The position numbers and the translations under genes are program-made. This document shows, piece by piece, positions 32,901 to 47,000 of a stretch of 60,000 bases of DNA. Numbering within the stretch: the stretch's first letter is position 1; each line of letters starts with the position of its first letter. The notes below the pieces were generated by a model, which was given only the letters and a program-made list of their open reading frames with translations, had not been told where the DNA came from and ran no database searches. This DNA is from Bugula neritina (taxonomy: Eukaryota; Bryozoa; Gymnolaemata; Cheilostomatida; Bugulidae): positions 3,345,001-3,405,000 of the forward strand of contig OZ037765.1 in the NCBI GenBank assembly GCA_964035545.1, written 5' to 3'.

Positions 32901-35900
32901 CATGAAAGCATGTCCAGCTGATCCATAATTTAATATCTTTGTGTTGCTTGCACTGTCAGAGTTATCTGAAAATAATAATATGTTATTCCTAAAATAAAAT
33001 ATCTCATTTATCAGGTATAGTGCAAACCGCTTTAATTGTAGAAATCTATATGCTTAAATATCACACTATTTAATTGTCTCATTATATCAAATCATACATT
33101 TTCCTATTAATTATTTTTTGACAAATTAGTTGCATAAAACGACTGCATGGCAGGGAAGAGAGGATGGAGGTTTGACACAGTTTGAACTCAACAAAAAAAT
33201 TATTCAAACACACCCTAATCAGTTTATTACACCTCTAAAGGGAGCTGGCAGCTTACCACCTTACTCCACAAAAGGTGATGGAATATAAGATTATCTTTTT
33301 GAAGCATGCAAGATAACCAAAAGGTTTTGCTAGAGGAAATTTGCAAAAAAGGCCTTTTGGTCAGTGTAGAAAATTTATTGTAGGTCACAGCTTACATATG
33401 ATTTCTAATATCATACCAATTAATGATGTGGCACTATAATGTCATGCTAATGAAAAATACTTTTTACTTTTCACATATAAGTCAGAGTTAATGAAATAAT
33501 ATGTATTTGAATTCACTTTGATATTACTTAGACAGCTAGTTAAGATCATGCAATGGCGCAACTGTTTGTTTTACATTTGCCATTTTACAGTATTTTAGCA
33601 CACATTTGCTATACCAATATTGAAAAGCTTATATATCTTTGCTAATTTTAGTTTCACATGCAGCAGCCTAAAGTTAGACTATGTAAGCTTTTCAATTGAA
33701 AATTATGTAAAAGTATTTTTCTTTCAACGCAAAATTATTTGCATATTGATGTGCTCAGAAGTATACATATACATATGGTGTGTTGATTCAAATAATTTGA
33801 GCTAAACCGTGTTAATCCTTCTTGCAAATGTAGAATTTTGCTAATAGGAATTAATAATAAATTGCTTCTATAACTATAGAATTAGATAATGTCGATTATT
33901 TTTGTTAACTTTAAAAGATATACAATAAGCCGCTATAATTATAATATAGCTGCATATCTATTCCAGCAACTAAACATAGCCTATTTTCACACTAGCTAAA
34001 GTTTAAAGTTCAGTTTTTAATCAATAAGTTTCACTCATTATACCTGAATACCAGAGAGGGAGGTTAAAGTACTGATAGTTTGTATGTTTTTCTGGTGTCA
34101 CTCCATTATCATCTGATCTCTTGTTGACAATCTCACATAGATCTCCACTCACTGACTTCACTATAGAACTACAGTTATAACCGATGTCTTCATCTTGTAA
34201 ACAGAAACTCATACAGTCTCTGAGGTCCGATTTACTTGTCTGGTTGTACTTCTGCACTCCACTGTTTAAAAGGTAACCTCTATAAGTAGCTGTCCATGGC
34301 TGCCATATTCCTATATGAAAAAGAAGATATATATGTACATAGCGGAGCTATACTCAATACTTTTAACTACATTAAGATATTTCAATTGCCTCATAATACT
34401 GTAAAAGATATTAATTATTAGACAAAATTGTTTAATTAGTTTTAAGATCACATCACCTTTTGGGTAACATAATAATTATGAAATTATATGATCTATCAAT
34501 ATATAATGAACAATGTGAAGAGTAAAGAGTTTTTGCATCATTCAATAAATTTAGATTGAGGGGCTCTCTAGCTCATAACTAAAACTAAATTATCAAACTA
34601 AATATTGAGAGGTTTCTATGAAATCTTCTTCTGAATAATTAAGTCATAATCCAGCTATCACTTTGTGTTTACAATATAAGTTGTATACCAAACTGCCCAG
34701 ACACACTTTGCCCTAACGTTGACAGTTATAACTGCAAATGCCAGCCATTTTTAAAATTATGAAGGTATAGAGGCTACACTGAGGATCAAACACTGCCTAA
34801 TTAAAAACATAACTCTAGACTCCTATTGGAAAAGAAGACGTGCTCAAAGTGAGTTATTGAGTAAAATTAACCTTACCTCATTGGACATTGGCAGTGACGT
34901 TTTGTTTTTACAGTTACTGCTATGGCAAAGTGTGTCCTGTGTCCTGCCTTAGCAATAACACCAACCTGGCATATTATATAACTATTGCCAAGCTAACAAG
35001 GTTCCATATTCATGAAGTTTGTAAAAAGTTATATATAAATTATATATATAAATAAGTTACAGTTGAACTTTTAATCTGTAAATTAAAACAAGTGTTTGCG
35101 CACTTTACAGCTTATCTTCAATGGAAAATTCTTTTTAAACCAAATGTTTATTAAGCAGGCTGTCCTGGTAACAGATTTATAGCATCTTTGAGTGCCTGGC
35201 TATACAATTGTCAAACATTTGTGAAAAATCAAGTCACGTGCAATGCATGCATTCATTGAAATTGGTTGCCTAATATGTTGCATCTGTTTTTCACTGTTTA
35301 CTTAATTGACATGCTTTTAAAATTAAATTGAATTATAGATTGAAACTGTGAGAAGTGGCACTAAATTCTATCCTGTCTTTCCATTATTCATTAAGGCTAA
35401 AATATCATAATGTCTGGTTTGTGTTAAACTGAAGTCAGCCATAGCATATTCAAAGATTATTTTCAGTTGGTTATTACTCCCACACTACCTGTAAGGATGT
35501 AAAACATAAATAGTAATCATGTAGTGTTAGATTATCATAAATACTCACCAGCACAGTCTGGTCTAACGGAGTACCTCCACTGACTATCAGAACTACTAAT
35601 AGTAGCAGTCTGAGTATTCTCTGCTAACAGTTCACAGTTTCCATCATCAGTTCTGTAGTTTATTGAGGCACATATAAATGATGTCTGCTGCATACACTGA
35701 GCTCTACACTCATCTTCACTGGTTACAGAGAGAGTCTTTATACTACCAGATGTTATGTAAGGAGCTAGTCTACCCACACCTGATGTCCAGTCACAGGTCA
35801 GTCCTGAAAATATGCATATGATGCTATTGCCATATTTTATTCAGGTTATATAATGCTAGATGGAAAGTTTAACGACTTGATACTAACTTTGTAAAGCTTT

Positions 35901-36134
35901 TTAGAATAGCAAGAGTTTACTATGGGTTTATACAATTGATAACTTGTATTGCTATAATAATTGCATCAGTGTGTGCAATTTCTATGTATATGCTACAAAT
36001 AATGGTCATAAAAAACTTAATAGATTGCATTATAAAAACAATATTATATCTAACATACCTTGTACTGGTGCAGAGAGAGACACAGTAACTAGAAAGAACC
36101 ACAAGTGAAAACACAAGTACAGTATTCTCTCCAT
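27000..36134 (-). CDS. Receptor-like gene E, intact long form (983 aa)
   Basis: Twelve exons: 36059-36134, 35549-35803, 34044-34310, 32468-32965, 30500-30817, 30221-30318, 29756-29942, 29129-29241, 28523-28733, 27942-28325, 27568-27777, 27000-27334. The sum is 2952 nt. Approximate protein layout: signal peptide 1-25, PAN1 26-110, PAN2 111-199, unassigned domain 200-365, FN3a 366-471, split sandwich 472-566, split FN3b 567-674 (PNSPEELTVD, SWSPV, SIQQYQ), phosphatase-receptor-like membrane-proximal domain 675-802 (GYDSMVIVVEKL, SKKKRS, YGGYWNRPL), sushi 803-872, TM helix and tail 873-983. The tail carries EYEEV, AEYETT, VYEKV and CYENN; the last fits the YxN Grb2-type SH2 motif. There is no kinase or phosphatase domain. 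Predicted type I surface receptor; the ligand is unknown. It is the best-preserved complete copy, with every splice site GT-AG. Confidence 0.88.
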
Positions 36135-36137
36135 GTT

Positions 36138-36175
36138 AACACTACTTAGTAATGTCTACACACTGAAGTAGTGTT
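36138..36175. promoter_or_regulatory. Inverted repeat just upstream of gene E ATG
   Basis: Perfect 10-bp arms AACACTACTT (36138-36147) and AAGTAGTGTT (36166-36175), starting 3 nt upstream of the ATG. Genes A and C have different arm sequences that still pair; F has a weaker version at 48780-48815. It is a candidate 5'UTR hairpin or dyad operator. Confidence 0.55.
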
Positions 36176-38086
36176 TAGTAAAGTTATGCTTCTATACAAA
36201 TAAATCACAATAGCCAGAGTTTTTCACTATTAGCGGCTACTATAATATATGTATTGTACTTGAAAGAATACAAAGTCACAAGACTGTATCACAAGGAGGA
36301 AGTTGAAAACTCTATTCAAATATTCCAGTCAGTATTGTATAATAATAAGTATTCAATTTTTCACTCCCAATGCATTTTGTTATTTTGAAAGTTGTGTCCC
36401 CTGTACTAGGTAATAGAAGTTGCACTGATTCAATATATTGTTAGGATCATGTAATAAAAGGATTGCTCCTTAATTCATTATAGATAAAGCTACCAGACAT
36501 ACACCAGTCAGCAAGGGAGGTAATTAAGTAACATTAGTTTAGGATCAGGTTTAGGTGCAGATTAACTCTTAATATTAAAGAAAGCAAATAATGGAAGCAT
36601 CCACTTTCACCTTTAAACAATTCCACTTCTATTTTTGCTGATTGAATAAAAAATTTCAAAATAAAGTTATACTGTCTAAAAATTAATTCCAATTTTCTAG
36701 CATTTGTATTTGCATACACGTCTGTAGTTAGATGATTGTGAATATAGCTATATTAGGATAGTTGATTGCATAAAAATAAAAAGCAAGTTTACACTATCTT
36801 ATAACATAATAACTTTTGAATAAGTAAATGTGAAAGTTCAGAAAAAAATATATACCTATGGTTATGTTTCAACAAAGAATTTGAAACACTATTTTGTAGA
36901 GCAGGAAACTAACACAAGCATAACATTTGACTAAATATTTCACTCATTTCCTTTAAGGTTTTTATGCATAAAAACCACATTTCGCTGCAAAGCACTCAGC
37001 TGGCTTTGAATAATAAAAGCTGCCAAGTCTACTTATATGAATAATTAGGATACATGAGTGTTTTGTGTTCTCTGTTTAAAAGTTGTCTCCTCGATAAACT
37101 GCAAAACCTAATATAAAACTTACTCAAATGACATTCAATGTTTAATATTTGCTAATAGCTTTGATGATTTTCTACATCTCTTGACTCCCATATAGTATTT
37201 GTAAATTGCTAAGAAAAAGCTGTTTCATACTGAGTGTCTGGCAAAGTCACACTCTATAGTCACCATAATGCATTTATGTCTTCTGAATAATGATAATAAT
37301 AATACATGCAGTTCTGTATATCAGAGTTAATAAAAGCAGGGCCAAAATAAAATCGACAATAAAATAAGTCAAAAGTTGTGCAACCTCAACAACTGTTACA
37401 GCTATCTGATTTCTAATTTCTGGCATAAATACATTGTTATGCTCTAATGCCAAATGCCAAGGTTATATTTTCGTACAATAAAAATACATGTGAATCATTT
37501 CACAGTTTCAACACAAATATTTTATAATTTTATTTTTTAATTAGTTTTATTATATTATAGTAATAATGGAAGTGCTTTATATATTATAGGTAATATGAAT
37601 AGTTATGTAAACAGGCAGTTAGTATAGAATCATTTTTTGCAAGAAAAACAATTTCTAAAGCATATTATAGAGCAATATACATTACAAATAAATTTAGTCA
37701 GAAATAGTTTATTCATATTCTGTAATCCAAAAGCTAGCAGCTAAAATTATGATGACAAAATTTACTTTAATATGGACAAGAAAATTTAAACAAATCAAGC
37801 AGGAAGCATATTTCTATAAAACAGTGGAAGTGCAGATATGTAGTTTCAAGCAATAGTAAGTACCATATAAAATAAAATATTTTCTTAAACTTGGTTTAAT
37901 CTAAAACAAGATGAATGGATTTCTTATTTTAATCCAACAGAGACCTATAAAGTTATTTTTTATAAGATCATAGTTTTAAAACACTAATATGAAATGCACA
38001 TTTAAGACATTAACTTTTAACATTTAACTTCTGGCATATTAAAAAACTCGGTAAGCAGTAAGAATTGTTTCTGAATTAAGTTTGTT
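36176..38086. other. Spacer between genes E and F
   Basis: The right-hand 250 bases resemble the 5' flank of gene F (ACAAATAAATCACAATAG and neighbours). Conserved spacer block copy 3 is at 37010-37200. The 3' flank of gene F is AT-rich. There is no coding signal. Confidence 0.45.
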
Positions 38087-41000
38087 TCAAGCTTTGTTGC
38101 TGATTGTTGAAGTATTTTCATAGCAGACGGCTTCCATCTGTTTAGTTACTTTCTCATAGACATGGTCATCTGATGTGGCTTGGGAACTTGTTGTCTCATA
38201 CTGAGCGCTTTGTACTGGTACATTTTGTGTACCACCCTGATTCTTGGAAGATGTAGGTGTCAGGCCCACTTCTTCATACTCAGGATTAGGCTGAGCTCTA
38301 TTCCCTTTAGACTCAGTACCAGAAGATCTTCTCACTAACATCACAATAATAATCACTACTAGTATAATGATAATGAAACCCATTGGAACACCAACTGCTA
38401 CTCCGACCACCCAGCCTGTTGTAAAAACAATAATATACCAATTATTTCTATATAAAATTTATAAACATGTTTAGGCTATAAATAATTATTGTTGAAGAAA
38501 GTTTTTTGTATGTAAAAAATCCTTGAGCTAAAAGAATGCTGCTAAACATATTCAAAACTAAAACAATGGCGACACATACAGTAGACTGACACATACATTA
38601 GACTGACACATACAGTAGACTGACAGATACAGGAGATTGACACATGCAGTATACTGACACATCCAGTATACTGACACATACAGTATACTGACACATACAG
38701 TAAAGTGACACATACAGTAGACTGACACATACAGTAGACTGACACATACAGTAGACTGACACATACAGTAGACTGACACATACAGTAGACAGACACATAC
38801 AGTAGACTGACACATACAGTATACTGACACATACAGTAAACTGACACATACAGTATAGAGTGACACATGCAGTAGAGTGACACATACAGTAGACTGACAC
38901 ATACAGTAGACTGCAACATACAGGAGACTGACACATACAATAGACTGACACATGCAGTATAGCTGACAATACATTACAAAGATGGCTGACACATACCTTT
39001 AGTTGGTAGTTCACAAATAGGAGGATTGTCAGACCATTCTCCTTTACCATCTACTAATTCACATGTGATGATAGCAGGGCCTTCTCTGATAAATCCTTCT
39101 TTACAGTTGTAAGACACAGCAGAACCCAAGTTCCAGCTTTTTTCAATAACTGGTGTTTCAATACCTGCTACAGATTGTGGTGTTGAGCATGTGATTGGTT
39201 GAACCACTAAAGCAAAAAAATATAGTAACCTTCTTTGTAATTTTAATAAAGATAAAATAGTGTCATTTAATTTTTATTAAAGCTGATAATGCAAACTGAT
39301 AATAAAAATAGTTAATTTTATTTGTTTACTAAAAAATAGATGTAATTCCATACTATAAGTATGTTTCAAACCTACGTCTTACAGACTCTGCACCAGGAAT
39401 AGTGGTAAGCTTCAAAACATTCTTTTCAGTCTTAGCCTTAAATCCCACAGCAATATGATAAGAGTATTGGTTGTCTAGAGGTCTGTTCCAGTATCCACCA
39501 TATGTCTGGTTATCACCAACACTAAGTGAGGATGAGTAGTTGGTAACAGGAAATGATGCTGTTATATAAACAGTCACATTGTCTATGCTATCTACAGTAA
39601 TGAATCTCTTTTTCCTGGATGACAACTTTTCAACAACAATAACCATGGAGTCATATCCTTTCAGAATATCACCAGATGATGTGATGTTTGGTAGAGGTAC
39701 TGTAATGGTTTCCTCTGACGGGATGACTATAAAATTGTCATTGCTGTAGGTCAACACTAGCTCTAAAAAAGCAATTACATTGTTTATTATATAGCAATAG
39801 CTAACTAAAATTTTTAGATTAGCCAAGCTTTCTGAGTTTATATTTCTTGCAAAGTTTTTTGCGTTTCAAAGTTTGAAGCTTCATGCACCAAAGTATTTTC
39901 AAAGTATTGTGGGTAAATTTTCACCTACCTTTAGGTTTAGTCCAGAACACAACTTCCCTAGAACTTTCTCCAAACTCATTTTCAGACAGAAGAGCTTCAA
40001 CTGTACAGCTGTATTCTACTTGACTATAGAGTGATTCTATAGTTAGAGAGGTGGTAGAAGAGTCAGATGTGTTATAGTAACTCACTGAGTTTACTGTCAC
40101 ACTATCATTAAAAGTGTTGTTAGCTGTGATGCATGTAACCTGTAGGCAGTGAATGTGTATTAAAACAGTATATAACACATAGCAAATGTCATTAATTCAT
40201 GCGTGATAAAATAACTAAAGGAACGTAGAAGCACCTTTAAACAAGGATATATAGCAAATTGACTTGACATTAAAAACCATTTAGATATGTTCTCATATTC
40301 ACTTGGTACTGTTGAATAGAGTAGATCTTATCTGTATAAACTACTGGAGACCAGGAGATGGTAACTGAGGTAGAAGTTCTGGTATCAACTGTCAGTCCAT
40401 CAGGTGAGTTGGGTGCTACAAAGAAAATGGGATAAAAAATTACACTTGTCATATTTTTAGAGTTCTGTTGGGCTAGAGACGAAGTGTGTCAGGGCTGCAA
40501 AGGTTTCATACCAATATCGATCAAATTTCAGTTTTATCCATATATACACTTTAGTGCATCCTTGCTTGATTGACATTAGTGTCTTTATATATAAACACAA
40601 ATAATTTGAAGATAAAATTTATGTCTTCACTATATATTAGTTGTAATTTCTGCATTGTAACATAAATCCTATTAGATGTAAGGAAAAGTAAAATATTATT
40701 TGACACTATAAATAGAAACCTGTTAACTTTTATGTTCTTAAAGCACACACACACACACACACGCACACGCACACGCACACACACACACATATTATGTACA
40801 TGCACATATATAATATACACATGTAAAAATGCTCTCACATGCACACGCATGCACATTGTATGCAAGAGCAAAATTTTTTGACATGGCAAGTTTAATATAT
40901 ACTAAATATAGTAATAACTTCCACGCACCTTTACTAGTCGTGTATTTTTCTTGCCATATGATATTCTCATGTCCATCTAGTAGTTCTACTTTAATAGTCA

Positions 41001-44000
41001 GTTCAAAGGTCACACCTTGCTGTATAGTGAAAGTCCATTGGCCTGTCTTTCTCTGATTGGATAATTGTCCACTTCCATAAGTTAATGTAACACTGGATAC
41101 ACAGTCATCAGCTTCCTGTTACAGTGAATAAGGTATTTATTTATATAATTGAAAATATAGGTTTCACCATTATATTATGCTAAACCTATATGCATTGAAG
41201 AGCAGTATAAAAATATAACAGTCTAAATTAATTGAGATGTATCTTTAATTATAAACCTAATTTATCTCTTTTATAGTAACACTATGAACAAGTTTAAAAT
41301 TTATGCAAGTAAAATGTTGCTAATTATATTTCAATTTTGAGAAAATTTAATAAGCTAATTAATTTGTTCACATTGCCTCAACTGCATATACTTTTAGAGT
41401 ATCAGCAAAATGTTATATGTCTAAAATCAATATATAATCCAAAAGTCTAGATTAAGAAGAAAAACATAGACTTACAAGCGAGGGTACGAACACAGTAAGT
41501 ATTCTCTCTTCTTCTAGTTTTAGAATCCCAGTTTCTGTTATGATAGCATCTCCAGGTGTTAACTTACCTCTTTCTTCAGTATATATAAATCATTTTAAAT
41601 ATATTTACTAAAAAAGGTGTACCTAACAGAAACAAATAGTTGAGATTCAAGGGAGATAACTCCAACCTTCAGAAAACATAGTTTTTACCTGTAGACTGTA
41701 GACATGCAGGAAATATTTTTTTCATCTGCCAAGTAAAAATTATTTGATTACCAATCAACTAGTTTACCTGCACAGAACAGAGCACTGACTGTATAGACAT
41801 CTTGTATTAACTCTTCACCATTATAATTCCTCACAGTAGATACTCTAGCATAGTGAGGTTGTTGTATATTCAGATTACTAATCACAGTCTCTCTGTAGTC
41901 TATAGAAACTAATTTAGAGCTTATTATTATGTTGAAGTTGGAGTTGTCTGAACATTCTATTTTAAAATGAGTAGTTGTGAGCTCCTGATTGGGTGCAGTG
42001 GCTGGAAATTCCCATGTAATTCTAATTTCTCCTGGTGACACATCTGTGTGAGAAAATACTGGGTCTCCAGACAGCTTCAGGATTTCTAAAAATTTTAAGA
42101 AAAAGAAAATTTAAAGCAGTGTACGCCAAAAATCACCCAACTAATGAGAATGAAAATAATACAACTTTATCTCTTTACAATTATAGCAAACTATACCAAG
42201 TATAGCTTAATGAATATGAATATTTTATATAAAATAATGGTATTTATATAGATTCTACAACGTTAACAAATATATAGTTCGCAGCAAAGATTTTAGACAA
42301 AGTTTGCATAACAGCCTTCAAGTTTTAAATTTGAGCCTATAGAGAGTGCATCTCCGAAAGTATGCATGTTTACACGAAAAACAAAAAAAAAGAATTTTAT
42401 GATGCAGTTTTGTTAGTTTGGTAAACTAAGACTATATATGACAATAGTCTAACAAAACAAACATGGATGGTTTGATTTAAATACAAATGACTAGCTACAC
42501 TTAAGTAGAAACCATTTGAATAATGGTTAATATTCAAGCGGATGTGTGAAAATTGACTAACATAATTTTTGCTCAACCTATATTCTTGGAGGAATAATAT
42601 ATTTTCACATCTCCTTTCCTTAACTAAGCTGATAATATAACTTTACACTTTGAGAAAAAAAGAGTGCTTGCTTTTAAACATTTAGGTAAAAAATGGTTTT
42701 ACCTTGTGCGACTTGTAGTAAACTTATATAGTAAAATAATATGTAAGGAAAGCTTTGAATCTGACGCCTGCAGTTAAAAACATGCCTGGGATTTATTTTT
42801 GCAATATATTATATTTTGGTTTGTAGTCATTCTACAAGTTACAATGTAACAGAAAATTAAACAAGTAATTTGTAAGCTACCGGGTATATAAAAAATTATT
42901 CAACTTTGTACCACCATATTTATCTGTAAGTCAAATATTCAAATACTTTTATATAATATGCACTATAATATATAGTTTTACTGGCTAAGAGAGAAAAACT
43001 TACATTTAGTCACTGTCAAACACATAATTGTAAAACTTTCTCTCCCTCCCACGCTAGGATACCCACTTTAGACCTTCGACTTGCTTAATCAAGAGAGCTA
43101 GCAAGTCACACATCACGGATTCCAAACAACAATAAAGTTCTGACTGTAAAATTACACTTTTCACAAAGCTATAATGCAATATATATATATATATTTAGTT
43201 CATTAAGATATTACTTATAGCTGTTATGGAACACCAAGTTTGCTATGTGAATGATTAGAGTTTTGGTTATGTGAATGTAGCTTGTAATTGTAGGAGAAGA
43301 AAAAATTGTTGACTTTCTCAACTTTCAGTATAAAAAAAGCTTGAAGCTCTACTCTATAGTCTCACACATTTCTACATCACCCTTTCCCAACTGACAACAC
43401 AAAATTTACTTCCCATTTCATACCAGTTGTGACTCAATCTCATTGCACATTTGCTAATTACAGATAATGAGCACAAGTAGCTGTAAGATCTAGTGAGTAA
43501 AATATACACCAAAATATATTTAAAATGGTCACAGATCGTGCTGATGTGCACTCGTTATTGGTCAACAATATACGGCGCATTGCACCAGTATAATATAATC
43601 ACCTGCTATGTAGGCTCTCAGTGCTACTCCTCTAGGTTCTGTGACAACATCTGAAAGTGTGAGTCTGTCTACTCTGTTTCTATTAGGATTCATTTTGCGT
43701 ATATAAGCTGGGGGATCATCATTTGGCCCATTTGGTATAAATGAGACGAGGTTACCTCTACAACCAGATATACTCAAGTCTTCTACATACAGAGCAAGCA
43801 AGTCTCCTTTTCTAACTACTTCTGTAGAGTTCTGTACAAACTGGAATCTGATTTCTCCTGTAGATACATCTTCAGGTGTGAGTAGAGTTTCTGTAATCAG
43901 ATTGAATACAGCAGAGTTACCTTCTCCTGTCTGTCTCCAAATAGCAGCATATGAGTCACAGTAGTCAGTAGAACGACCAATCATATACTTCCAGCCAACT

Positions 44001-47000
44001 AAATATCCGTCTGCTTCTATCTTATAGTTAAAAAGTAACATGAACACATTTCCAGCTGATCCATAATTTATTATCTGTGTGTTGGTTGTACTGTCAGAGT
44101 TATCTGAAAATAATAATATTTTATTCCTATAATAAAATATCTTATTTATCAGGTATGTGCAAACCACTTTTAATATACAAATTTACATCTTGATTATATA
44201 GCCCACTATTTAATTATGCCAGTATATAAAATTGTACTTTTTTTTATAAATTGTATTTTCTGAAAAATTAGTTGCATGAGACGGCTGGCAGGAAAAAGGG
44301 GGTGGAGATTTGGCACAATTTGAACTCAACGAAAAGATTACTCAAACATACCTTAATCAATATAATTAGTTACACACCACCAAAAAATACGAGATGGCAT
44401 ATCACCATCTTACTAAACATGCAGAGGGTGATGAAATATAACACTATCTTGTGCAAACATAAAATAACAAAAAAATATTGCTGGAGAAAATATAAAGAAG
44501 ACTTTTTAATCAGTCAAAAAAATTATAGTAGGTCTCAGCTTAGCATGTGACCTTTAATTTCATACTAAATAATGATGTGGTACTTTGTGCACTTGCATGC
44601 TGATGAACAATGCTTTTTTACTTTTTATATATGAATCAGATTTATAGGAAAATATTTATTTGAACTCATTTTAAAATTAATTAGACAATTAGTAGGCCAT
44701 GCAATAGTTAAACTGTTTGTTTTAGTTTCAACAGTTTACATCAGTACTTTTGCACAAGTTTGTTATACCAATATTGAAAAGTCTACATTATGTCATTATT
44801 AATTTTAGATGTGCATTAGCCTGAATTTATAGTTTGTCTTATCAATTTACAAATATACAAAAGCATTTTTGTCTTTGAACGTAAAAAATTTTTTAGTAGT
44901 ACATATACATATGAGATGTTAATTCAAATAATTGGAGTTAAAACGTGTTAATTCTTTTGTTGTAAATGTAGAGTTTTGCTAATAGCAATTATAATAGAAA
45001 ATTACCAACATTCACAATTGTTTCTATAATAGCTACAGAATTACGTAATGTCCTTTATTTTTTATTTTTAAAAATATACAAGTTAAGCCGCTATAATAGC
45101 TGTATCTATTCCAACAATTGAATATAGCCTACTTGCACATTAGCTATAATCTAAATGTTCAGTTTTTAATCAATAAGTTTCACTCATTATCATACCTAAA
45201 TACTAGTTTTACTCATACCTGAATACCAGAGAGGGAGGTTAAAGTACTGATAGCTTGTATGCTTATCTGTTGTCACTCCAGCATCATCTGATCTCTTGTT
45301 GACAATCTCACATAATTGATCTCTACTCACTGACTTCACTATAGAACTACAGTTATAACTGACATCTTCATCTTGTAAACAGAAACTCATACAGTCTCTG
45401 AGGTCTGATGTACTCATATCATGGCTGTACTTTTGTATTCCACTGCTTAGATAGTAACCTTTAGTAGCTGTCCATGGCTGCCATATTCCTGACGGAAAAG
45501 AAGATATCTGTACATAGTGGAGCTATAATACTCATTAGTTTAAATCACCAAATATTTCGATTGCCTGATAATATAATAAAGAATTTTTATTTGACAAAAT
45601 TGTTTAATTGATTTCAAAATCACATCTCTTGGGTGACATAAGAATTAAGAAATAATGATCTATTAATTAATATCATGAACAATGTGAAAAATAAAGTTTT
45701 TGAATTATTCAATAAATTTAGATTGAGAGGCTATCTAGCTCTTAACTAAAACTAAGTTATCAAAACTAAATATTGAGGGGTTCCTGTAAAATCTTCTTCT
45801 GAAGAATTAAGTCACAATCCAGCTATCACCTTGTGTATACCAAACTGCCAAGACACGCTTTACCCTAACGTTGACAGTAACAGCAAACGCCAGCAATTTT
45901 TAAAAACATCCAGCCTAGCCCGAACCAGCAGAAGGTAGAAGTTGCACTAAGGACCTAACACTGTTTAATTCAAAAAGTTTCCCCGAGCTTCTATGAGATA
46001 GGAAGACATTCTCAAAGTCAGTTATTGGGTAAAATTTATTTCATCTCATTGGACATTGGCAGTGACATTTTGTTTTTACAGTTACAGTTATGGCAAAGTG
46101 TGTCCTGGATGTAATCTTGCATTAGCAATAACACCAACCTAGCAGATTATATAACTATTGCCAAGCTAACAAAGTTCCATATTCATGAATTATTTATAAG
46201 ATGTTACATTATATTATAAGTTATATAAATAATTAAGTTACAGTTTACCTTCCGATCTATGTCTAAAACAAAATAATTTTACTTTTCACAGCTATCTTCA
46301 ATAGAAAATTGTTTTTAAAACGACTTTTTATGCAACAGGCTGCTAATAAATTCATAACATATTTGGATGGCATGTATGGTTACAATTGTCGAACATTTGC
46401 AAAAAATAAAATCATCTGCAAGGCATGCATCCATTGAAATTGGTTGTCAAATGCTGCATCTGTTTTTCACTGTTTACTTAATTGGCATGCTTCAAGAATT
46501 ATATTGAATCAAATTGAAACTGTCAGAGCTGACAGTAAATTCTATTTTGTTTTCCATTATTCATAAAGGCTAGAATTTTGTAAAATCTGGTTTTTGTTAA
46601 GCTGGAGTCAGCAGTCAGAAATTCAAAAAGCACTTTCAGTTGGTTATTACTCTCAACACTAACTGTAAGGGTACACAACATATATAGGGGTAAGGGGCAG
46701 GGAGGCACAATGGGCCGAATTTTGAATTGTTTGCTCTCATTCATCTGTTTTTCAAGTTACTAGTTCAATAATTTCTAGTCTAAATGCTACACCAGTTGGT
46801 TGTTTCTATCTCTTTCTCAACTTTCAGAATAATGAAATTTTCATGACAAAAAATGACCCATTGTGCCCGGTACCTGTGGGACACAACAAATACATTGAAA
46901 CTTTGCTGATTTGATTGCATCTGATCTTTATTTATTTAATATACAAAAATATAAATAAAAATAATCTTTCAGATCCACAGCAAAAGTCATGTTTTAGCTG

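Noticed and set aside
38571-38964. CRISPR-like array
   Set aside because: Direct tandem units without spacers in a eukaryotic intron; it is a minisatellite.
38542-39050. Three overlapping minus-strand frames of 132-150 codons rich in Cys, Val, Ser and Tyr
   Set aside because: They translate the 17-bp minisatellite, which is open in all three frames. The sushi frame itself stops at 38974 before the array.
45191-45218. Duplicated donor-like word beside the PAN2 exon of gene F
   Set aside because: The second copy (CATACCTAAATACTAG) is a short local duplication. The frame through it would stop, and the 45219 boundary matches the other copies.
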